From positions 99,547,803 to 99,611,802 of the forward strand of contig NC_070603.1 in assembly GCF_027172205.1 (NCBI RefSeq): a stretch of 64,000 nt of DNA, written 5' to 3'. Under the pieces are notes generated by a model. It was not told where the DNA came from and made no database searches. It saw only the letters and a program-made list of their open reading frames with translations. Position numbers and translations under genes: made by a program. The DNA is from Podarcis raffonei. Its lineage: Eukaryota; Chordata; Lepidosauria; Squamata; Lacertidae. How positions within the stretch are numbered: the stretch's first letter is position 1; the number at the start of each line of letters is the position of its first letter. Of the stretch, positions 48,501 to 54,724 are shown piece by piece.

Positions 48501-49149
48501 CCCTCCTTCCTACACAACAGGAAGCGACGCCTCTTCCAAGATGGCACCTGTGGCGAGTCAGACCCCACCCACACCCACCCCAAAACACAAGGGCCACTTA
48601 TCCAATTCACAAATGCTTAAATGAATTAAAAACCTGCCTAACTAACTGGGGCTGCTAACCTACACACACACACACAAACACTTACCTGCCAGCAAGCCCT
48701 AGTGAGAACAGTGGGGCCTATTTCCGAGTAGGGGGGACGTGCGTAAGGCTTCTTGTCTGACACCTCCCACACTTGTCTAAACCCAGGTAATAATACACAC
48801 ACAACACAAGGAAGTGCCATGGGCGCTGATGCGTCTTGATTAAGTTGACAACCCTTCCCAGCACATTTGGACTTCGCAAGTAATAGTAATAGTAGTAGTA
48901 GTAGTAATAATAATAATAATAATAATAATAGCCCACAACACCAATCTCACAAAGACGCCCCCCCACACACTTTGGTGTATCCGCCCCCCACCCTCCGCAA
49001 TACCCTTGCAATGGAACTGCTGCCCGGCCCCTTCCAGCAGCCAGGCCTCGAAAGCCCCTCGCGGACTACCTCGCGCGCCCACCTACCCCGCCCCCCGCCA
49101 ACCGCCTTCAGGCCCCGGCCCAGCTGCGCCCACCTCCCACAGCAGCCAT
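31346..49149 (-). CDS. KBTBD8: KBTBD8, BTB-BACK-Kelch substrate adaptor of CUL3 (complete, four coding exons)
   Basis: KBTBD8 is a substrate adaptor for cullin-3 ubiquitin ligase. Vertebrate KBTBD8 is known to direct monoubiquitylation of TCOF1 and NOLC1 during neural crest specification. The four exons (49149-49134, 42431-42221, 39565-38451, 31809-31346) total 16+211+1115+464 = 1806 nt, giving 601 residues and a stop, the length I know for human KBTBD8. The BTB domain spans about residues 40-140 (QLTDIVVEV, then FSCHRNVLAAISPYFRSMF). BACK spans about 145-255 and Kelch repeats about 330-600 (IYIAGGYRP, LYAIGGRVY). The C-terminus is LYPQCLQKVI, nearly as in mammals. All junctions are GT-AG and phase-compatible, with no internal stop, so the gene looks functional. 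The only divergent part is the N-terminal tail (residues 1-27). The identity rests on near-residue-level recall of the mammalian protein; KLHL paralogues are less likely. Confidence 0.97.
32664..32809 (+). mobile_element. tRNA-Lys-derived SINE with a CR1 tail
   Basis: The 5' half follows tRNA-Lys(CUU) closely: agcttagtcggtagagcat, actcttaatc (anticodon CTT), cagggtcatgggttaaagcc, ccacgttgggc. The 3' half is the CR1 end (attcctgcattgcaggaggt, ccttccaactctacagttct, atgattcc). No CCA or terminator follows, so it is a SINE rather than a tRNA gene. Confidence 0.85.
33258..33385. mobile_element. 128-bp palindromic hAT MITE with perfect 8-bp duplication
   Basis: Ends CAGACATAGGCAAACTC and GAGTTTGCCTATGCCTG. 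The arms meet near the centre. ATCTAGCT occurs at 33250-33257 and 33386-33393. Each arm contains the motif ACTACAATTCCC. Lies in KBTBD8 intron 3. Confidence 0.9.
35188..35427 (-). mobile_element. tRNA-derived SINE with MIR-like core, copy 5
   Basis: From gagtttggatttgatatccc to ccactacaccacactggctc, minus orientation, inserted in the L1 remnant. Confidence 0.85.
35456..35687 (+). mobile_element. BovB (RTE) LINE 3' end, copy 3
   Basis: Covers LQYFGHLMR, DPDVGKD-frame and RSAWRAL, then gtcacgaagagtcagacaca. Only the last 230 bp. It is more changed than the other two copies, including one short internal deletion (agaagaggagactccctgga is shortened). Confidence 0.85.
36390..36550 (+). mobile_element. 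L2/CR1-group LINE 3' end with (TTA)n tail
   Basis: ggcagccctgtttagggaag, gttgggagccgcccagagtg, gctggggaaacccagctgga, tgggcggggtataaataaat, then about 13 ATT units (36510-36549). Plus orientation. Confidence 0.85.
36551..37661. other. KBTBD8 intron 3, no recognised feature
   Basis: Nothing recognised. Confidence 0.4.
37662..37841. mobile_element. Tigger/mariner-like MITE, second subfamily
   Basis: Begins CAGTTGTACCTCGGAAGTC, ends CCGAGGTATGACTG, TA on both sides (37660-37661, 37842-37843). Interior cttccgattggctgcaggaa matches 8605-8820. Confidence 0.8.
38451..39565 (-). CDS. KBTBD8: KBTBD8 coding exon 3 (rest of BTB, BACK, first Kelch repeats)
   Basis: This 1115-nt exon follows the acceptor tttgttttgtag and ends at CAGG|gtaaga. 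It starts with SMFTSGLTEST and runs through the BACK domain to the Kelch blade ending IYVLQG. It contains no frame break. The open frame continues past the donor into intron (KMLCVPVV...), which is not part of the protein. Confidence 0.96.
39566..41139. other. KBTBD8 intron 2, left part, no recognised feature
   Basis: No repeat family or exon recognised. Confidence 0.4.
41140..41215 (+). mobile_element. L2-type LINE tail fragment
   Basis: gttcgcctttgggaagaagg, gcaagatataaaattaaaat and an AAAT-repeat end. Confidence 0.5.
41430..41885 (+). mobile_element. L2-type tail split by a MITE
   Basis: ctccggatatagggcagtat, ataaattcaatta on the left resumes after the MITE as taataatattaatattaata, the usual tail continuation. 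Confidence 0.55.
41499..41861. mobile_element. 363-bp TA-flanked MITE (CCGTATTTTT ends)
   Basis: Starts CCGTATTTTTTGCACCATAA and ends TATAGAGCGAAAAATACGG, flanked by TA (41497-41498, 41862-41863). Subterminal cgtgttatggagcg is repeated internally. Same family as 51058-51316. TA duplication suggests a Tc1/mariner relative. Confidence 0.82.
42221..42431 (-). CDS. KBTBD8: KBTBD8 coding exon 2 (start of BTB domain)
   Basis: The exon follows a pyrimidine-rich acceptor ending in ttttaccag and ends at TTCAG|gtacat. It encodes the variable N-terminal tail and the first half of the BTB fold, including CHRNVLAAISPYF. The split Arg codon (AG|A) is completed by exon 3. Confidence 0.95.
44625..44825. repeat. 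GC-rich degenerate minisatellite, unit roughly 35-40 bp
   Basis: Repeated phrases such as gaccctctgctgccacggga, cccgctgctgctgcgggtaa, accctccgccgatgcagtga, gaccctctgccactgcagcg, gaccctccaccactgca. About five diverged units inside the hAT element. Unit length estimated by eye. Confidence 0.6.
44846..45105 (-). mobile_element. Short repeat with RTE-like tail, copy 2
   Basis: Reverse complement of 25694-25928: aaaggtaaaggacccctgga, ggggttgcggcgctcatctc, gctttccgggtcatgtggcc, ccagagcgcacggaaatgcc. Nested in the hAT element. Confidence 0.65.
45181..46426. other. KBTBD8 intron 1, no recognised feature
   Basis: A degraded repeat-like phrase near 45240-45330; otherwise nothing recognised. Confidence 0.4.
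46427..46660 (-). mobile_element. Tigger/mariner-like MITE, copy 3 (first of a tandem pair)
   Basis: CAGTGGTACCTCGGGTTAAG to AACCCGAGGTACCACTG, TA at 46425-46426 and 46661-46662. Interior orientation as in copy 2. Confidence 0.88.
46663..46879 (+). mobile_element. Tigger/mariner-like MITE, copy 4 (second of a tandem pair)
   Basis: CAGTGGTACCTCAGGTTACA to AACCTGAGGTACCGCTG, TA at 46661-46662 (shared with copy 3) and 46880-46881. Opposite interior orientation to copy 3. Confidence 0.87.
46882..48106. other. KBTBD8 intron 1, one old LINE tail near 47580-47700
   Basis: tgtggctgaggaaattcagc and ctgatgggcgtggtacaagt are a worn L2-type tail. The remainder is unrecognised, including an open frame at 47166-47423 with no signature. 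Confidence 0.4.
48107..48324 (-). mobile_element. Tigger/mariner-like MITE, copy 5
   Basis: CAGTGGTACCTCTGGTTAAG to AACCTGAGGTACCACTG, TA flanks at 48105-48106 and 48325-48326. Interior gctaatggggcctcccgctg. Confidence 0.88.
48890..48932. repeat. (AGT/AAT)n microsatellite
   Basis: TAGTAG units merging into TAATAA units at the edge of the KBTBD8 CpG island, in intron 1. Confidence 0.85.
49134..49149 (-). CDS. KBTBD8: KBTBD8 coding exon 1 (16 nt, five residues plus one base)
   Basis: This very short exon reads ATGGCTGCTGTGGGAG and is followed directly by the donor gtgggc. It gives MAAVG plus the first base of a codon that exon 2 completes as GAA (Glu), matching the mammalian pattern MAASA plus G. 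The ATG context is strong (A at -3, G at +4). It lies in the CpG island, as expected for a first exon. It is too short for an ORF scan and was found by looking for the missing N-terminus. An in-frame ATG at 42465 lies upstream of the exon 2 acceptor, in intron, and is not the start. Confidence 0.88.
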
Positions 49150-49422
49150 ACTGCGGGGCGGGCGAGGGGAAGGGTGAGTGGGTGGGCCCACCACGAGGCT
49201 GGGGGGGGGGAGGAAGAAGGGGGGCGCCGAAGCTTCTCTCTCTCTCTCATACACACCCTTTATTGCCTTTCTCGGCTACCCTCCCGTCGAGAGCGGATCA
49301 CGCCGCCGCCCGCGCGGCCTCCAGTCGGCTCCGCCAAAGGACGGGCTCCCCCGCCCGCCCTACTTCACAGACACCCGGCACGCTCGCGAACGCGGATTGG
49401 CCGGCGAGCGCTCGGTCGCCGC

Positions 49423-49435
49423 TGGGAGTTGTAGT
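49423..49435 (-). promoter_or_regulatory. ZNF143/THAP11-type promoter motif 1
   Basis: The minus strand reads ACTACAACTCCCA, a full match to the conserved vertebrate promoter motif ACTAYRNNNCCCR bound by ZNF143. It lies about 275 bp upstream of the KBTBD8 ATG. Confidence 0.6.
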
Positions 49436-49550
49436 TTTAACATGTGTGCGCGCGCGTGCGTGTCGTCTGCGTTCTGCGGGTTTGGGTGTGTTTCCCCCCC
49501 ACCCGCTTTCCGCCCTAGTCGCAGCCGCGGAACTCCCGCGAAGTGCACCT

Positions 49551-49563
49551 CGGGAATCGTAGT
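49551..49563 (-). promoter_or_regulatory. ZNF143/THAP11-type promoter motif 2
   Basis: The minus strand reads ACTACGATTCCCG, also a full match to ACTAYRNNNCCCR, in the same orientation as the first and 128 bp further upstream. The paired arrangement argues against chance. Confidence 0.55.
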
Positions 49564-49734
49564 TCTGAAGGGAGCGCGAGGCTCTTCGCCAAGCGGGTGG
49601 CTCGCTGCTCTGAGGAGATAATCCGCAGAAGTCGCGGTGGATGACTTGAGTGTGGCCCGGTATATGTGCTTCGGCCAGGGCTAGTGCTCTGGATCAAAGG
49701 GTGCGGTGGTTTATTATTGCTGCAGTTCGTATTA

Positions 49735-49842
49735 ATTTTATTTTATTGGTTAAATTTGTATACACCGCCCTTGATCCCAGGTTGTCAGGGCAGTTCACAG
49801 GCTTCGGCTGGGGAGGGCGGGATATAAATAAAAATAATAATA

Positions 49843-49875
<33 letters not shown>

Positions 49876-49880
49876 TACAT
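49735..49880. mobile_element. Two LINE tails abutting, with (ATT)n
   Basis: Left, taaatttgtatacaccgccc and cagggcagttcacag are a minus-strand tail. Right, gctggggagggcgggatata and taaataaaaataataat plus ATT units are a plus-strand L2-type tail. Confidence 0.55.
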
Positions 49881-50074
49881 AAATATGACATTTATATTAT
49901 ATGTGTGTTTGAATATATACACACACACACACGATATATTTGTCAAGTCCACAAGTTTACATAGTTTTAATAAGATAATACATTTTTTCTGTGTGTGGAA
50001 ACGTAGGTAAAATGTAAGTCGGAGGCTTTTGCTATTCCTAATGAAGGTTTTCTCCACCCCCATCACTCAGCCCA

Positions 50075-50410
50075 GAGACTGAGGTCCAACTCCGAGGGCC
50101 TTCTGGCTGTTCCCTCACTGCAAGAAGCGAAGTTACAGGGAACCAGGCAGACGGCCTTCTCGGCAGTGGCGCCCACCCTGTGGAACGCCCTCCCATGTCA
50201 AAGAAATAACCATCTGACGTTTAGAAGACATCTGAAGGCAGCCCTGTTGGGGAAATTTTTAATAATAAATAATAATAATAATATATTTTTATTTATACCC
50301 TGCTCTCCCCAGCCAAGTCCAGACTCAGGGCAGCTGACACCCGATATAAAAACAGATTGATTGAAATACAACTTAAAAACAAGATTAAAATACAACATTA
50401 AAACATTAAA
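50075..50410 (+). mobile_element. L2-type LINE C-terminus and 3' end
   Basis: APTLWNALPCQRNNHLTFRR and HLKAALLGKFLI are encoded at 50166-50260, matching the family at 10049-10330, followed by AAT repeats and then a minus-strand tail of another copy (tttataccctgctctcccca). Confidence 0.65.
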
Positions 50411-50479
50411 ATACAGCCTCATTTCAGTGGAATGAGGTGTGATGTGATGTGTGATGTTTTATTCTGTTTTTATTCTGCT

Positions 50480-50745
50480 CCAGAGAAGCCGACACGGAGC
50501 AATGGATCCAAACTGCAGGAAAGAAGATTCCACCTAAACATTAGGAAGAACTTCCTGACAGTAAGAGCTGTTCGACAGTGGAATTTGCTGCCAAGGAGTG
50601 TGGTGGAGTCTCCTTCTTTGGAGGTCTTTAAGCAGAGGCTTGACAACCATATGTCAGGAGTGCTCTGATGGTGTTTCCTGCTTGGCAGGGGGTTGGACTC
50701 GATGGCCCTTGTGGTCTCTTCCAACTCTATGATTCTATGATTCTA
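50480..50745 (+). mobile_element. CR1 LINE 3' end
   Basis: Encodes [40 protein letters not shown] and DNHMSGVL, the CR1 C-terminus, then ggcagggggttggactcgat and ccaactctatgattctatga, the CR1 terminal octamers. Relatively well kept. Confidence 0.85.
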
Positions 50746-51057
50746 ATATTTTGTTGGAAGCTGCCCAGAGTGGCTGGGGAAATCCAGCCAGAAGGGCCGG
50801 GTATAAATAATTTTTTATTACAGTGGTATCCCGGGTTAGAGACACTTCAGGTTACAGACTCCGCTAACCCAGAAATAGTACCTGGGGTTAAGAACTTTGC
50901 TTCAGGATGAGAACAGAAATCGTGCTCTGGCGGCACGGCGGCAGCGGGAGGCCCCATTAGCTAAAGTGGTACCTCAGGTTAAGAACAGTTTCAGGTTAAG
51001 AACGGACCTCCAGAACTAATTAAGTTCTTAACCCGAGGTACCACTGTATTATTATTA
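50746..51057 (+). mobile_element. L2-type LINE tail holding two DNA elements
   Basis: ttgttggaagctgcccagag, tggctggggaaatccagcca and gggccgggtataaataa lead into an A/T tail; ttattatta resumes after the first MITE (50821-51046). The next MITE begins at 51058 in the same tail. Confidence 0.6.
50821..51046 (+). mobile_element. Tigger/mariner-like MITE, copy 6
   Basis: CAGTGGTATCCCGGGTTA to TAACCCGAGGTACCACTG, TA at 50819-50820 and 51047-51048. Inserted in a LINE tail. Confidence 0.88.
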
Positions 51058-51316
51058 CCGTATTTTTCGCTCTATAAGACGCACCAGACCACAAGACGCA
51101 CCTAGTTTTTGGAGGAGGAAAACAAGGGGAAAAATATTCTGAATCTCAGAAGCCAGAACAGCAAGAGGGATTGCTGCACAGTGAAACCAGCAATCCCTCT
51201 TGCTGTTTTGGCTTCTATGATAGCTGCACAGCCTGCATTCGCTCCATAAGACGCACACACATTTCCCCTTACTTTTTAGGAGGGAAATAGTGAGTCTTAT
51301 AGAGCAAAAAATACGG
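51058..51316. mobile_element. 259-bp TA-flanked MITE (CCGTATTTTT ends), copy 2
   Basis: CCGTATTTTTCGCTCTATAA to TATAGAGCAAAAAATACGG, TA at 51056-51057 and 51317-51318. Inner part ccagaacagcaagagggatt and aatccctcttgctgttttgg form a large hairpin. Same family as 41499-41861. Confidence 0.85.
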
Positions 51317-51512
51317 TATTTTCTGCTAGTGAGTTGAGTGCATCAAGAGTCCTAGAAGAAAATAGGAATGGTTTTCAATGTAGTGTTCTTTTTCCTTTAG
51401 CATAATAGTAGTGATTGCTGTCACAACGTTTACATAACTGCTGCAGGTGCTGCATCCTTTGAGGATTTGGTTCTGTTTGACATCAGGCAGGCACCTTCGC
51501 TGCACGCTTTCC

Positions 51513-51650
51513 AGCACCTCAGTCAGTTAGAGCATAGTGCTGGTAATGCAGGTTCAATCCCCCATGGGACAGTGGCACATTCTTGCATTGCAACGGGTTG
51601 GACTGGATGATCCTCAGGGTACCTTCCAACTCTACAATTCTATGATCCTA
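51513..51650 (+). mobile_element. tRNA-Ile-like SINE with a CR1 tail
   Basis: The head cctcagtcagttagagcata, gtgctggtaatgcaggttca, atcccccatgggaca follows a tRNA-Ile-type sequence. The tail (cattgcaacgggttggactg, ccttccaactctacaattct, atgatcc) is the CR1 end shared with 32664-32809. Confidence 0.75.
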
Positions 51651-52417
51651 AAAACACTTTGGTTTAGGCAAGCCAATCCAGACATATGTGATGTTGAGCT
51701 GTGTTTTAAACTGGTTTTTAGCTTATCCGTTGATTTTAATTAATTTTGTGTGTGTTTAAATATCCATTTTTAACTGGTTTTTTTAAAAAAAGATGTTCTG
51801 TTCTTTTTGTAAACGGCTTTGAGGCTTTCTTAAAAAACAACAACAAACCAGTCAAGTTAAATATACATTTTGTAAAATAAGTACGTAAAAATAAAGCTGG
51901 GCCCAAAAGGCTCCCTTTTCTAGATCTCTGCTCACGCATGAAAATTCTCAGGACTGACCTGTATGCTTACCTGAGAATAAGCCCTATTCAACACAGTAGA
52001 ATTTTCTTCCAGATAAACATGCATAGGTTTCAGCTGCACGTGGCCTTGAGATAGCCACTGTATTTCAGTTTCACCAGATCAGGGATGCTGTGAGGATCGA
52101 CTGTGCTTTGAAACTTTCAGATATAAATAAAATATAATTTTATTTCAATAATAAACAGTGTGTCTCAGGGCCCCTTCAGGCATCCTTTTTACTGTGCATC
52201 CATGATGATTTGTGCTCATGAGAGTATGAGGGTAGTTATTTGTGATCCTGCTTTTAATACTGTTTGGGTCTGCAAAAGCTTTGGGATCATTTCATTTCCA
52301 ATTGGTGCATGTCCTGTAACTTCCTGCTGAAATCCTATAGCTTTTCATACCACAAATGTTTGAGGGCTTCTTTGTTTCTTTTCATCCTGCTTTTGTTGTG
52401 TATAGCAGCTGTAAATA
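51651..52417. other. Unassigned, with a palindromic repeat copy near 51950-52040
   Basis: gtatgcttacctgagaataa and gccctattcaacacagtaga belong to the CAATGGG palindromic repeat family. Nothing else recognised. Confidence 0.4.
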
Positions 52418-52432
52418 AGTTTAGTTATTTTA

Positions 52433-54507
52433 TTTTATTTTTTTAATAAAATATTTATTAAAGTTTTACAAAAAACAGAGGTTTACAGAATAAAAAGAGA
52501 GCATAAAAAAGAAAGAAATAAGAAAAAATACAAAAATACATAAAAAAGAAAAAAGAAATAAAATACAAGATACAAAAAAGCAAATAGGTAAGAAAAAATT
52601 AAAAACAAGTCCATTTATTGATATCTTTAAGCTTATTTGCTTGTTTCCTTGACCTCCTCACACCTCCCCTTTTTGTATTCCCATTTACATAATCGATTCA
52701 GTAAATCCTTACCCTCATTCATTTATCTTAACTCTATATCTTAACATATTATAGCTAAATATTTTCATCCATTATCTATCCATTTTTGCATATTCTTATT
52801 AACTTTGTTGCTAATGGCACTTATTTTCAATCCAACATCATTTTAACATTCATTGATTTTACAATATTTCTGCAAGTAGTCTTTGAATTTCTTCCAATCT
52901 TCTTCCACCAACTCTTCTCCCTGGTCTCGAATTCTGCCAGTCATTTCCACCAATTCCATATAGTCCATCACCTTCATCTGCCACTCTTCCAGGGTGGGGA
53001 AATCTTGTGTCTTCCAATACTTTGCAATAAGTATTATTGCTGCTGTTGTTGCATACATAAAGAAAGTTCTATCCTTCTTTGGCACCAATTGGCCGACTAT
53101 GCCCAGGAGAAAGGCCTCTGATTTCTTCAGGAAGGTATATTTAAATACCTTTTTCATTTCATTATAGATCATCTCCCAGAAAGCCTTAATCTTTGGGCAC
53201 GTCCACCAAAGGTGAAAGAATGCACCTTCATTTTCCTTACATTTCCAACATTTGTTATCGGGCAAATGATATATTTTTGCAAGCTTGACTGGTGTCATGT
53301 ACCACCTGTATATCATTTTCATAATATTCTCTCTTAAGGCATTACATGCCGTAAATTTCATACCGATGGTCCACAACTGTTCCCAGTCAGCAAACATAAT
53401 GTTGTGTCCAACATCTTGTGCCCATTTAATCATAGCAGATTTAACCGTTTCATCCTGCGTATTCCATTTTAACAGCAAGTTATACATTCTTGAAAGTATC
53501 TTAGTTTTGGGATCTAACAGTTCTGTTTCCAATTTTGATTTTTCCACCTGGAAGCCAATTTTTTGTCCAAATTATAGGCCTCTCTTATTTGATAATAATG
53601 AAGCCAGTCTCGCACTTTATCTTTTAATTTCTCAAAACTATGCAATTTCAATTTGTCTCCTTCTTGTTCCAATATTTCCCAATATTTTGGCCATTTGGCC
53701 TCCATATTGAGCTTTTTCTGAGCCTTTGCTTCCATTGGTGACAACCACCTTGGGGTTTTATTTTCCAGTAAGTCTTTATATCTTATCCAGACATTAAACA
53801 ATGCTTTCCTGACAATATGGTTTTTAAATGCTTTATGTGCTTTAATCTTGTCGTACCACAAATATGCATGCCACCCAAAAACATTATTAAAACCTTCTAA
53901 GTCCAAAATGTCTGTGTTCTCAAGAAGCAGCCAATCTTTCAACCAGCAGAATGCTGCTGATTCATAGTAAAGTTTAAGGTCTGGCAGGGCCAATCCACCT
54001 CTTTCCTTTGCCTCAGTTAATATTTTAAATTTTATTCTGGGCTTCTTGCCCTGCCAGACAAATCTAGAAATATCACTCTGCCACCTCCTGAAACAATCCA
54101 TTTTGTCCAAAATTTGCAGTGATTGAAACAAAAATAACATTCTTGGCAATACATTCATCTTTATAACAGCAATTCGACCCAACAAGGAAAGCTTCAAATT
54201 TGACCATATTTCTAAGTCCCTTTTCACTTCTGACCAACATTTCTCATAGTTATCTTTAAATAAGTTTAAGTTCTTAGCAGTCATATTAACCCCCAGGTAT
54301 TTTACTTTCTTAACCAATATTAAACCTGTCTCCTTCTGAAACCCCTCTTTCTCAATCGGTGTTAAATTTTTCTCAAGAACTTTAGTTTTTAACTTGTTCA
54401 GCTTGAATCCTGCCACGTGACCAAATTCTTGAATCAGTTCTAATACTCTTTTAGTACTAGATTCTGGCTCCTGTAACGTCAAAACTAAGTCATCTGCGAA
54501 AGCTTTC
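52433..54507 (-). mobile_element. L1 LINE, 5'-truncated in the reverse transcriptase catalytic motif, with 15-bp target duplication
   Basis: The minus strand begins LKAFADDLVLTLQEPESSTK, so truncation falls just before the FADD catalytic box. It continues through GFKLNKLKTKVL, KVKYLGVNMTAKN, WQGKKPRIKF, GGLALPDLKLYYES and, in a shifted frame, WCPKIKAFWEMIY-like and the end region. Two main frames (54482-53514 and 53547-52843) show one break. AGTTTAGTTATTTTA lies at 52418-52432 and 54508-54522, identical. The A-rich tail is at the left (poly-T on plus). Confidence 0.95.
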
Positions 54508-54522
54508 AGTTTAGTTATTTTA

Positions 54523-54649
54523 AAGCATTTATAAACTGCTTAATGTTTCCAAAATCTCTAAGTGGAGTACAGTCTAAAAAATAAAAAAATTATCATCACA
54601 GTATTAAAAGAACAAAACCACAACCAAAACCCATTAAAATAGCCATATA
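54523..54649. other. Unassigned AT-rich sequence
   Basis: Possibly another LINE tail on the minus strand (gcatttataaactgcttaat). Low support. Confidence 0.3.
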
Positions 54650-54724
54650 AAAAGGTAAAGGGACCCCTGACTGTTAGGTCCAGTCACGGACGACTCTAGG
54701 GTTGTGGCGCTCATCTCGCTTTAC
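54650..54724 (-). mobile_element. Short repeat with RTE-like tail, copy 3 (truncated)
   Basis: aaaggtaaagggacccctga and gttgtggcgctcatctcgct are the last 75 bp of the family at 25694. Confidence 0.65.

Larger units (their letters stand above)
48980..49700 (-). promoter_or_regulatory. KBTBD8: CpG-island promoter of KBTBD8
   Basis: A GC- and CpG-rich block surrounds coding exon 1 and extends about 550 bp upstream of the ATG. It contains an inverted CCAAT box (attgg near 49396), two ZNF143-type motifs (49423-49435 and 49551-49563), GC boxes and a 22-bp alternating purine-pyrimidine run (49441-49462). No TATA box is evident, so a dispersed start site is likely. Long open frames here, on both strands, are a side effect of high GC. 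A divergent plus-strand transcript is possible but nothing shows it. Confidence 0.85.

Noticed and set aside
48867-49562. 231-codon open frame across the KBTBD8 promoter
   Set aside because: Starts in a microsatellite (poly-Ser/Asn), is GC-driven, and overlaps the promoter and exon 1 on the other strand.
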